A DNA stretch of 22,092 nt from Proteobacteria bacterium UBA6156. GTDB lineage: Bacteria > Pseudomonadota > Alphaproteobacteria > UBA2136 > UBA6156. A program made the position numbers and the translations under genes. The notes beneath the pieces were generated by a model, which worked only from the letters and a program-made list of their open reading frames with translations, was not told the origin of the DNA and did not search any database. The DNA is taken from assembly GCA_002422365.1 (NCBI GenBank), contig DIUO01000003.1, positions 1-22,092 on the forward strand, given 5' to 3'. Below are positions 1-7,393 of the stretch, in pieces (position 1 is the first letter of the stretch; every line of letters begins with the position of its first letter).

Positions 1-1
1 C

Positions 2-811
<810 letters not shown>

Positions 812-824
812 GTCCGCCCGTTTG

Positions 825-848
825 AAAAGCCCCTGCGGGGGCTTTTTT
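825..848. terminator. groEL terminator, probably bidirectional
   Basis: Arms AAAAGCCCC and GGGGCTTTT around loop TGCG, followed by a T run on the plus strand and, because of the leading A run, also on the minus strand. It ends groEL and touches the stop codon of the convergent HEPN-like gene. Confidence 0.9.
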
Positions 849-1341
849 AATTATCTAAAATTCGCTCGGGCAATGAATTATTCAACCAATCTAACATACA
901 AACAATTATTCGAATAAATCTCTCCCTTTCTTCCAAATCAGTAAATCTTTTTACAGATACATTAAAGACTTTGTCATCTAAATGTATCTTGAAATTTTTT
1001 TGTACATCTTTTTTTACATCAGGAGCCAAACTATCGTATAAGTTATTTACTTCATTAGGGGATAAAATTAAAGCTACATCATGTGCAAATCTGTTACGAA
1101 TTGAACCAATTGCATTTAAAAACCTTTGGAATTTAATATCTAATCCTACAGATAAAGCTATTTTAATTCGCTCTGAATATTCAAAACTTTTATTATCAAT
1201 AAAGGCAGGATCGTAAAGCTTCTGATCCAAATACTGTCTCAACATTGCTTCAATATACAATTGACCTCTTAATACTAATGCTAAGTCATCTTGACTTTTA
1301 TGAAGCTCTTCAACAACAATTTTAGGTTTTAACTCTTTCAT
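847..1341 (-). CDS. HEPN/MltR-like hypothetical protein in AT-rich island
   Basis: A 164-residue, largely helical protein without signal peptide or membrane segment. The motif IRNRFAHD (R82-N83-x3-H87) matches the R-x4-H signature of HEPN folds and the similar RNRFAHD stretch of MltR (mannitol repressor) relatives. Many HEPN proteins are RNases in toxin-antitoxin or abortive-infection systems; others are inactive. Whether this one cleaves RNA is not visible. No nucleotidyltransferase or other antitoxin partner is adjacent. The gene and its upstream region are strikingly AT-rich compared with groEL and lpxR on either side, which points to recent acquisition. The start ATG at 1341 has no strong Shine-Dalgarno sequence. 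Its stop lies inside the groEL terminator. Confidence 0.7.
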   Translation of the reverse strand: MKELKPKIVVEELHKSQDDLALVLRGQLYIEAMLRQYLDQKLYDPAFIDNKSFEYSERIKIALSVGLDIKFQRFLNAIGSIRNRFAHDVALILSPNEVNNLYDSLAPDVKKDVQKNFKIHLDDKVFNVSVKRFTDLEERERFIRIIVCMLDWLNNSLPERILDN

Positions 1342-1624
1342 AGGAAATTAATATCATTATTGGTTAGGTTTGTATTTATTAATTTAATATATATTATGAC
1401 TATAAAGCCAAAAGAGAAAAATTTTCATATTTAAAAATAATTATAGAAATATCCCTTATTCTTTGGGGGTGGGGAGGTTAGGGCTTGCTGGTATGCATGG
1501 GCGGGTCGTGGGGGGCGGCCTTCGCCGCCATGGGGGCAGTGCTTTAATGTGCGTGTGGGGCTTTTCTTGTATGCTGCTTTGTGGTTTATGGGGGCACATT
1601 TGGCTTTTCAGAAGGACTCCCCCC
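1342..1624. other. Intergenic stretch: AT-rich part, then G-rich part and leader of the next gene
   Basis: Bases 1342-1455 are AT-rich and presumably hold the promoter of the minus-strand HEPN-like gene, though no clear -35/-10 pair stands out. From about 1463 the composition switches abruptly to G-rich. An open frame runs in phase into the next gene from 1463, but it lacks a ribosome-binding site and its predicted residues look like translated G-rich spacer. At 1597-1610 lies GGGGGCACATTT, the same 12 bases found in the A-family leaders at 6579-6590 and 7342-7353. Confidence 0.6.
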
Positions 1625-2044
1625 ATGACGCGGGAATCTAAATCGGGAAATAGCTATCCCGAAGACTTTCCGGTGGCCTTGTTTGCCTCCAGCGTGCCGC
1701 AGCTAGACAATGGACTGCACATGGCGCTTGAGAGTGTTTGCGGGGCAATTCTTGTCTCGCGGGAAGCACAAAAGGCTCCCTTGCTGTTTGCTGAACTGAG
1801 CTTTGCCTTGAGAATTTATACCTACCCCAACTTGATTGAAACCTTCCCATCACTTAGGAGCAATCGTTGGAAGCACCTTCGGGCGGTGGCACGTAGCAAT
1901 CATTTTGAGATCAGACTGACCTCGGTGGTGCAAGATGTTGCGAGTCTCCCTGTGGATCTTACGATGATTCCGCACCATATGAGGAGCAGAAAGCAACTTG
2001 CTTACCCGGTTGTGCATTTGCGGCCATTGCTGATGCTGTTGTAG
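1625..2044 (+). CDS. Hypothetical protein, 139 residues
   Basis: I do not recognise the family. I chose the ATG at 1625 because AAGGA lies a suitable distance upstream and the preceding G-rich stretch is unlikely to be coding. The protein begins MTRESKSGNSYPEDF, has no signal peptide, and mixes hydrophobic and basic segments (SLRSNRWKHLRAVARS). It stands alone between convergent neighbours and has its own strong terminator, so it looks like one more single-gene cassette of the type seen later in the window. The leader shares GGGGGCACATTT with the A-family leaders but not their full hairpin. Function unknown; that it is translated is likely, not proven. Confidence 0.55.
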   Translation: MTRESKSGNSYPEDFPVALFASSVPQLDNGLHMALESVCGAILVSREAQKAPLLFAELSFALRIYTYPNLIETFPSLRSNRWKHLRAVARSNHFEIRLTSVVQDVASLPVDLTMIPHHMRSRKQLAYPVVHLRPLLMLL

Positions 2045-2074
2045 CCCCCTGCCCTGCGGGGCATGCGAACGAGA

Positions 2075-2104
2075 CACCCCCGCTTAGGCGGGGGTGCTTT
2101 TTTT
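2075..2104 (+). terminator. Terminator of the 1625-2044 gene
   Basis: Perfect 9-bp stem CACCCCCGC / GCGGGGGTG with loop TTAG, then seven T. A weaker GCCCC/GGGGC hairpin precedes it at 2043-2062. Confidence 0.9.
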
Positions 2105-2118
2105 GGCTTTTGGATTGG

Positions 2119-3171
2119 TTAGAAGCGGTAGCCGAGGGTGAGTTGGCCGTAGACGTCGTCTTCCGGCTGGCCGTTGTATTCTTTGGTCGCTTGGTTGATG
2201 CTGACGGTGGCGCGGTATTTGCCGGCGGTGAGGGCCAGGCCTGCGGTGCCGTTGGCGACAACGTATTTTTTATCCAGGCTGGGGCTGCTTTGGAAGGTGT
2301 TGCCGTCGAGGAAGATGTTGCGGCCTACGAGGCGGCCGTCTATGCCGATAAAGCCATACCAGGTGAGGAAGTTGGGAGCCTTGGTGAACACGCCGGTGCC
2401 GGGCATACCGGGGAGCATGTAGGCGACTTCGTCTTGCCCCTTGGCGCCCGCCGGGCCGAAGCGCAGGGTGGCACCGGTGGTGAGGTAGGTGTAGGCGTTA
2501 CCCAGCGCAAAGCCGTAGCGGGGTTCGAGTTCGACAAACCAGTCTTGTCCGAAGCATTTGCAGTCGAGCTCCACCGTGTTGCGGTAGCGGCGCAGGTAGC
2601 TGAAGTTGACGATCGGTTCGTCGCTCAGCCCGTAGCCGGAATCCCACCCGATGGGTTTGTAGAAGTCGAAGGCTTCGTGGAAGCTTTGCTGGGCGAACTC
2701 GCCCTGGGCGGAGGGGCCGATTGTCCCGATGGTGAGGCCGTAGGTATCCCAGACGCCATTTGCGGGCATGTTGGTGAAGCCTGCGGTGCCGAAGAGGTAG
2801 CCGGTGAAGGGGACGTCTCCGGTGTGCGGAATGTTGCGGTCGATGTTATCCGGCGTGAAAATGGCGTGGTTGATGCTGTAGGTGGTGGCGATTTTGCCGT
2901 CGGTGTTCAGGACGGGCAGAATGCTTTCGGCTTTGTTCACCCAACCCGGAGTGGTGTTGTGCACCTTGGTGTATTCTATACGGGCGCCGTTGGTGTAGTG
3001 GCGGTCGGTGTTGCCGAAGTATTTATCGTTCTCGGTAGTGAGGGTGATGAACTGGTCGGCGTGGTCGGGCACGGGTGCAGCCTTGGCGGGCTGTGCGTGG
3101 ACGGCCGGCACAAGCGCCATTAGCGCCAACGCCAGAACATTCCCCTGCCCCCAAGCGTGCTTAAATTTCAT
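2119..3171 (-). CDS. lpxR: LpxR-like lipid A 3'-O-deacylase, outer-membrane beta barrel (DUF2219)
   Basis: Members of this family sit in the outer membrane and remove the 3'-acyloxyacyl chain of lipid A, which alters surface charge and host recognition. The 350-residue product has a Sec signal peptide ending near AVHA (residue 26). The family core follows: TLTTENDKYFGNTDRHYTNG (residues 44-62; N48, D49 and the TDRHYTNG block), later TIGTIGPSAQGEFAQ and the conserved H165 before YKPIGWDSG. In Salmonella LpxR an Asn-Asp pair and a His are needed for activity, and equivalents are visible here. The alternating hydrophobic strands and the final aromatic residue (GYRF) fit a barrel recognised by the BAM machinery. 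It is transcribed alone. True lipid A activity is inferred from family membership. Confidence 0.88.
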   Translation of the reverse strand: MKFKHAWGQGNVLALALMALVPAVHAQPAKAAPVPDHADQFITLTTENDKYFGNTDRHYTNGARIEYTKVHNTTPGWVNKAESILPVLNTDGKIATTYSINHAIFTPDNIDRNIPHTGDVPFTGYLFGTAGFTNMPANGVWDTYGLTIGTIGPSAQGEFAQQSFHEAFDFYKPIGWDSGYGLSDEPIVNFSYLRRYRNTVELDCKCFGQDWFVELEPRYGFALGNAYTYLTTGATLRFGPAGAKGQDEVAYMLPGMPGTGVFTKAPNFLTWYGFIGIDGRLVGRNIFLDGNTFQSSPSLDKKYVVANGTAGLALTAGKYRATVSINQATKEYNGQPEDDVYGQLTLGYRF

Positions 3172-3351
3172 GAATCACCCGTATGTTATCTTTGTTGTGC
3201 GTAATGCAATGCTTTGTATCATCTACCTTACAACATGCCACGCGACAAGCTGTTCCTTGAGGTTATGGCATAAACGCGGGCAGGTGTGTAACCACCCCTG
3301 TAGCAAGTGCACAACAAATAAGCACTTAAGCGGGGCGGGGCGGATGCCCTG

Positions 3352-4743
3352 CTAGGCGTTTTTAAGGGCGGTGACCATGCCTTCGACCACCGCTTTGGCG
3401 TCGCCGAGCACCAGGGCGCAGTTTTCCATGCCGAAGAGTGGGTTTTCGACCCCCGCATAGCCGGGGCGGTGGCTGCGCTTGATGACGTAGACTTGGTTTG
3501 CCTTCCAGGCCTCTAGCACCGGCATGCCGTAGATGGGGCTGCCGGGGTTGGTTTGGGCGGCGGGGTTCACCACGTCGTTCGCGCCCAGCACCAGCACGAC
3601 GTCGGTCTCCTTAAAGCGCGGGTTGATGTCGTCGAGCTCGTGCACGGCGTCGTAGGGGATGTCGGCCTCGGCCAGCAGGACATTCATGTGCCCCGGCATG
3701 CGCCCGGCCACGGGGTGAATGGCAAATTCGGTGGCTATGCCCTTCTCTTCCAGCAGGCCGTAAAGTTCTTTCACGGCATGTTGGGCCTGCGCCACCGCCA
3801 TGCCGTAGCCTGGCACGATAATGACGCGCGCGGCATTGCTGAGCATGAAGGCAGCGTCTTCCATGCCCGCTTCTTTCACGGCTTGGGTGGGGGTTGCTTC
3901 GGTTGCGGCCGAGGTTTCGGTACCGAAGCCGCCGAGGATGACGCTGATGAAGCTGCGGTTCATGGCCTTGCACATAATGTAACTGAGAATGGCCCCGCTG
4001 GCGCCCACCAGGGCGCCGGTGGTGATGAGCACCGGTTGCTCCAGCATAAAGCCGGTGGCGGCGGCGGCCCAGCCGCTGTAGCTGTTCAGCATGCTGACGA
4101 CCACGGGCATATCGGCCCCGCCAATGGCGATAACCAGCGTGACGCCGAGAATACCCGCCAGCAGGATAATGGCGGCCAGCGGCAGGAACGACAGCTGCAT
4201 GGTGAACAGCACAACAGCCAGCACAAGGGCCAGCACCAAGCCCAGGTTGAGGATATGCCGCCCGGCCCAAGCCCAAGGCTTGCCGCCCAGAACGCCTTGC
4301 AGCTTGAGTGCGGCCACCACGCTGCCCGTGAAGGTGACCATGCCTATGGCGGCGCCGAGGGCGATTTCGGTCGCCAGCCCGCTGCTGACGGCATTGAAGG
4401 TGATGTGCCGCAGGTACATGCCCACCCCGACCAACGTGGCGGCCAGGCCGATAAAGCTGTGGAACGCGGCCACCAGCTGCGGCAGCGCCGTGAGCGGTGT
4501 GGCCCGCACCATGGGGATGCCGATGACCGCCCCCACCGCCAACCCTGCCAGCACCCAGCCAAACGCGCCCACCTGCGGCGCCATGAGCGCGGTGGCCACC
4601 GCCACCAGCATGCCTGCCATGGCCAGGCGGTTGCCGCGCCGCGCGGTTTTGGGGTGGGAGAGGCCCTTGAGCCCCAGTACAAACAGCACGGTGGCCAGTA
4701 GGCCGAACAGCACCATGACATCGGAATTAATAAGGAACAGCAT
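3352..4743 (-). CDS. pntB: NAD(P) transhydrogenase subunit beta
   Basis: Membrane and NADP(H)-binding subunit of the proton-translocating transhydrogenase, which uses the proton gradient to drive hydride transfer from NADH to NADP+. The 463 residues show about eight or nine hydrophobic helices up to residue ~255 (domain II), including the conserved AAFHSFIGLAA segment with the proton-channel His at 95. A soluble NADP(H) domain (domain III) follows with VPGYGMAVAQAQHAV (310-324), HPVAGRMPGHMNVLL (343-357) and KRSHRPGYAGVENPLF (422-437). It is the last gene of the operon, 23 bases after pntAB. Length and motifs are normal for the family. Confidence 0.97.
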   Translation of the reverse strand: MLFLINSDVMVLFGLLATVLFVLGLKGLSHPKTARRGNRLAMAGMLVAVATALMAPQVGAFGWVLAGLAVGAVIGIPMVRATPLTALPQLVAAFHSFIGLAATLVGVGMYLRHITFNAVSSGLATEIALGAAIGMVTFTGSVVAALKLQGVLGGKPWAWAGRHILNLGLVLALVLAVVLFTMQLSFLPLAAIILLAGILGVTLVIAIGGADMPVVVSMLNSYSGWAAAATGFMLEQPVLITTGALVGASGAILSYIMCKAMNRSFISVILGGFGTETSAATEATPTQAVKEAGMEDAAFMLSNAARVIIVPGYGMAVAQAQHAVKELYGLLEEKGIATEFAIHPVAGRMPGHMNVLLAEADIPYDAVHELDDINPRFKETDVVLVLGANDVVNPAAQTNPGSPIYGMPVLEAWKANQVYVIKRSHRPGYAGVENPLFGMENCALVLGDAKAVVEGMVTALKNA

Positions 4744-4766
4744 GGGAGCGACTTTCTCTTCGGCGA

Positions 4767-5147
4767 CTATTCGGCGGGGGTGGCGGGTTGCGAGGCTTTA
4801 GCGGCCTTCGGCTTAAACATGGCCAGCATGCGGCTGGTGATGGCAAAACCGCCGAAAATATTGATGGCACAGAGCACCACCGCCAAAAAACCAAGGATAC
4901 GCGCCGACCATTGCAGCACGCCGGTATATTCCGGGTAAGGGCATGGCAGGGCGGTGCAGACGTCGGGGTCGAGGATATCGGGCCCCACGACCATAATGGC
5001 GGCGACCACTACGATGCCGGAAATGGCGTTGGTGACGGCCATGAGCGGCGTGTGCAGCGCGGGCGTGACGCCCCACACCACGAAGTAGCCGATAAGGCCG
5101 CTAAGGACAAAAAATACGGTGAGGATTGTGAGGGGGGAGAGGTCCAT
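4767..5147 (-). CDS. pntAB: NAD(P) transhydrogenase subunit alpha, membrane part
   Basis: The 126-residue membrane segment that links the NAD(H)-binding PntAA subunit to PntB. Organisms with three-subunit enzymes, such as Rhodospirillum rubrum, encode it separately, as here. The product has an N-terminal helix (LTILTVFFVLSGLIGYFVVW), the family block VTPALHTPLMAVTNAISGI, and two further hydrophobic helices. It ends in a Lys/Ala-rich cytoplasmic tail. I chose the ATG at 5147, which gives MDLSPL, because it overlaps the stop of the preceding tiny gene as TAATG, implying translational coupling. A 28-residue insert containing two Cys (VCTALPC) lies between helices. Confidence 0.95.
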   Translation of the reverse strand: MDLSPLTILTVFFVLSGLIGYFVVWGVTPALHTPLMAVTNAISGIVVVAAIMVVGPDILDPDVCTALPCPYPEYTGVLQWSARILGFLAVVLCAINIFGGFAITSRMLAMFKPKAAKASQPATPAE

Positions 5148-5281
5148 TACATCCAGGCTTTCTTGGTGATTTTCGCTTCTCGGGGGGTGGGGGCGGTGCA
5201 TTGGTCGGTGTTGGTAAGCTTGCGGGCGGTGGCGCAGCCGCCGAGCAGGAGCACGGCGCAAAGGAGAACAACGGCGCGCAT
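5147..5281 (-). CDS. Small lipoprotein gene inside the pnt operon, 44 residues
   Basis: A short frame filling exactly the space between pntAA and pntAB. It starts at the ATG overlapping the pntAA stop (TAATG) and its own stop overlaps the pntAB start in the same way, so all three should be translationally coupled. The product starts MRAVVLLCAVLLLGGCATAR, a textbook lipoprotein signal with lipobox LGGC and acylated Cys at 16. It leaves a 29-residue mature peptide with Thr/Pro/Lys-rich sequence (TPREAKITKK). I know of no named family. The double TAATG overlap and the clean lipobox argue it is translated; a role in assembly or regulation of the transhydrogenase is only a guess from position. Confidence 0.75.
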   Translation of the reverse strand: MRAVVLLCAVLLLGGCATARKLTNTDQCTAPTPREAKITKKAWM

Positions 5282-6405
5282 TACGCGGCCACCTTGCCAT
5301 TTTGCACAATGTGCATGGCGGAAATGAGTTCGTCGTCGAAGGTCAGGGTGGAATCCTTTGTGAGCAGCGCCAGCAGGTTGACCATGTTCTGGGCCCAGAA
5401 GCGGCTGGCATCGCCTGCCACTTGGCCCACCCAGTTGGTTTCTCCCAGCAGGGTGACGCCGTGGCCGACGGTGATGACTTCATCGGCCCGGCTGGCGGGG
5501 CAGTTGCCGCCTGCGATGCCCGCCGCTTTGTTAAAGCCGCCGCAGGCCATATCCACCACCACGCTGCCGGGCTTCATGGAGGCGACGGTTTCGGCGTCCA
5601 TTAACACCGGGGCAGGTTTGCCGGGCACTTGGGCGGTGGAGATGACGAGGTCGGCAGCGCCCACAAACGGGGCGAGCAGGCTGCGGAGGTGGGCTTGGCC
5701 GGGTTCGTCGAGGGCTCCGGCGTATCCCCCTTTACTTTCGGTGGTGACGTTGGGGTCGTTCAGAATCACGGGTTTGGCGCCGAGGCTGAGGATTTGTTCG
5801 GAGACCTCGGGCCGGAGGTCGAAGGCCTTCACCTGCGCGCCGAGGCGTTTGGCAGTGGCAATGGCTTGCAGGCCCGCCACCCCCACGCCCAGCACCAGCA
5901 CCTGGGCGGGCTTGCTGCTGCCTGCGGCTGTCATGAGTTGCGGCATAAGGCGCGGCAGGTAGCGCGCACCGCCCAGCACGGCCGCGTAGCCGCCTAAATT
6001 GGCTTGAGAGCTGAGGACATCCAGCGCCTGGGCGCGGCTGGTGCGGGGGAGTTTTTCTAGAGCCAGCACGTTGGGCGCTTGTTTGGCCAATGCGGCCCAG
6101 CTGGGTTGGCCAGAGGTGAGGCAGACCAGCACGCCGTTTTCGTTTAAGGGCAGTTTGGCGGCGGCGGCGGGCGGGGTGAGGCAGAGGAGGATATCCACGT
6201 TCTGTTTGCTGAAGGTGGGGAGGATGGTGGCGCCTGCCACTTCGTAGGCGGCATCGGTGAAGCCCGCCGCCAGCCCGGCGCCGCTTTGGACGTAGACGTG
6301 GAAGTCCGGGTGTTTTTTCTCCAGCCGGGTCAGGGCGTCTGGCGTAAAAGCAACGCGTTGTTCGGTGGCGGCGGTTTGGTTGAGGATTCCGATGGTGAGG
6401 CTCAT
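5281..6405 (-). CDS. pntAA: NAD(P) transhydrogenase subunit alpha part 1 (NAD(H)-binding)
   Basis: Soluble domain I of the transhydrogenase, which binds NAD(H) and exchanges hydride with PntB; it is homologous to alanine dehydrogenase. The 374 residues contain the N-terminal EQRVAFTP element, RTSRAQALDVLSSQANLGGY (121-140), and the dinucleotide-binding loop GVGVAGLQAIATAKRLGA (173-190) followed by KAFDLRPEVSEQ. Further family blocks are STAQVPGKPAPVLMDAETV and GSVVVDMACGGF. It is first in the operon pntAA-lipoprotein-pntAB-pntB. The start at 6405 (MSLTIGILNQ) matches the usual N terminus. The promoter is not obvious; the upstream strand complements a very G-rich tract shared with the divergent cassette at 6626. 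Confidence 0.96.
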   Translation of the reverse strand: MSLTIGILNQTAATEQRVAFTPDALTRLEKKHPDFHVYVQSGAGLAAGFTDAAYEVAGATILPTFSKQNVDILLCLTPPAAAAKLPLNENGVLVCLTSGQPSWAALAKQAPNVLALEKLPRTSRAQALDVLSSQANLGGYAAVLGGARYLPRLMPQLMTAAGSSKPAQVLVLGVGVAGLQAIATAKRLGAQVKAFDLRPEVSEQILSLGAKPVILNDPNVTTESKGGYAGALDEPGQAHLRSLLAPFVGAADLVISTAQVPGKPAPVLMDAETVASMKPGSVVVDMACGGFNKAAGIAGGNCPASRADEVITVGHGVTLLGETNWVGQVAGDASRFWAQNMVNLLALLTKDSTLTFDDELISAMHIVQNGKVAA

Positions 6406-6486
6406 GCAGGCAGGTTAGGCCGGTTTGCCGCCTGCGGCTAGGGGTGTGCTTGTGGGGTGGGCAGGTTTGGGGTGTCAGGTTAGGGG

Positions 6487-6625
6487 TTGTGGGGGGTTGT
6501 GTGGGGGATTATATGAATATTACGAACAGTAAGTTCGGAACATTCACCCGGCCGGGCCACGCGATAAATGGCCCGCTGGGGGCACATTTCGCTTGGCTCG
6601 GCCATTTAACCTTAGGAGGTTCTCC
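6487..6625 (+). promoter_or_regulatory. A-family promoter and structured leader, copy 1
   Basis: Predicted promoter TTGTGG (6487-6492), 17-base spacer, TATATG (6510-6515). The leader opens with hairpin CGAAC-AGTAA-GTTCG (6523-6537). A long imperfect hairpin follows, from GGCCGGGCCACGCG (6550) to CGCTTGGCTCGGCC (ending 6603), capped by GCCC/GGGGC. The ribosome-binding site TTAGGAGG precedes the ATG at 6626. The leader matches copy 2 (7288-7365) closely, while the genes downstream are unrelated. Confidence 0.75.
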
Positions 6626-7105
6626 ATGACCACCATCGACATTCTCGCCAACCTGACCGCCGGCTACGTCACCACCAATGATGGCGCGCTGCGCCACCTT
6701 GTGTGGGTTACGGTACGGCCTTACTGGCAGTACCATCCCACTGCGACGGAAGTCGCGGCGCTCTACTCGAAAGAGGAGGAGTCCGTAGCGGAGAGCTACG
6801 GCCTGCTGCCCGATTGGGCGGAGGACCGCATGGGCGATCTGCTCAAGCAGTTCGGCCAGGCCAAACGGGCCTGGCAGGAGGAAGAGCAGGAATGGAATTG
6901 GCACTGCAGCCGCGTGGACTGGTTCCAGTCCGCCGCCGAGACCCACGAGGTGGGGGAAACGGTTTTCGTATTCTCTTACCGCTGGGAGGAGGGCCTCGCT
7001 GCCCTCCAGAAGGCGGGTATGCGCTTCATTCCGCGATCGGGCCATTTTACCATGCCCGAAATGCGGCGGAAGGTGGCAGCGCTTGCTGCTGCCCGCGCTG
7101 CCTGA
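6626..7105 (+). CDS. Hypothetical cassette protein, 159 residues
   Basis: Unrecognised family. The ATG at 6626 is preceded by AGGAGG seven bases away, so translation is well supported. The protein begins MTTIDILANLTAGYV, lacks a signal peptide, and is mostly helical and acidic in its middle part, with several Trp residues (WQEEEQEWNWHCSRVDWF). The end is Ala-rich with ARRKVAA-like basic helix (MRRKVAALAAARAA). It stands alone with its own promoter, an A-family leader and a terminator, and is not homologous by eye to the other A-family gene at 7394. The leader is therefore the shared module and the coding part the variable one. Function unknown. Confidence 0.65.
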   Translation: MTTIDILANLTAGYVTTNDGALRHLVWVTVRPYWQYHPTATEVAALYSKEEESVAESYGLLPDWAEDRMGDLLKQFGQAKRAWQEEEQEWNWHCSRVDWFQSAAETHEVGETVFVFSYRWEEGLAALQKAGMRFIPRSGHFTMPEMRRKVAALAAARAA

Positions 7106-7131
7106 TAACGAAAAAAAACGGTTCGCCGTTT

Positions 7132-7155
7132 CCCCGCCGCTTGGCGGGGTTTTTT
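7132..7155 (+). terminator. Terminator of the 6626-7105 cassette
   Basis: Stem CCCCGCC / GGCGGGG around loop GCTT, followed by six T. It closes the first A-family unit about 100 bases before the next promoter. Confidence 0.88.
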
Positions 7156-7253
7156 AGTTTGGTTTTGGGCAAGCTTCCACTTAAACGGCTTTAAGCGAGC
7201 GGGGCGTGAGGCTGGCCTACGGTGCGTTATAGGGTGCAGGCAGGTTTGGGGGG

Positions 7254-7393
7254 TTGAAATACGGTTGGCGCGCCTTATATGGATTGACGAGCGACTGCTC
7301 GCACCATTCACCCGACCGGGCCAAGCGATAAATGGCCCGCTGGGGGCACATTTCGCTTGGCTCGGACTCAGGCCCTAAGGAGGGGCTAAGACG
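7254..7393 (+). promoter_or_regulatory. A-family promoter and structured leader, copy 2
   Basis: Promoter TTGAAA (7254-7259), 16-base spacer, TATATG (7276-7281). First hairpin CGAGC-GACT-GCTCG (7288-7301): both arms differ from copy 1 (CGAAC/GTTCG) yet still pair, a compensatory change. The long hairpin spans 7316-7365 (CCGGGCCAAGCG to CGCTTGGCTCGG). The Shine-Dalgarno AAGGAGGGG (7377-7385) lies in a small GCCC/GGGC hairpin that could hide it. Confidence 0.78.

Noticed and set aside
2110..3123. Long plus-strand open frame opposite lpxR
   Set aside because: It mirrors the lpxR frame on the other strand, has a Gly/Val/Ala-biased composition with no recognisable motif, and the minus-strand product has a signal peptide and clear family blocks.
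3553..4701. 382-codon plus-strand frame opposite pntB
   Set aside because: His/Gly/Gln-rich antisense shadow of the strongly conserved pntB; no ribosome-binding site or family match.
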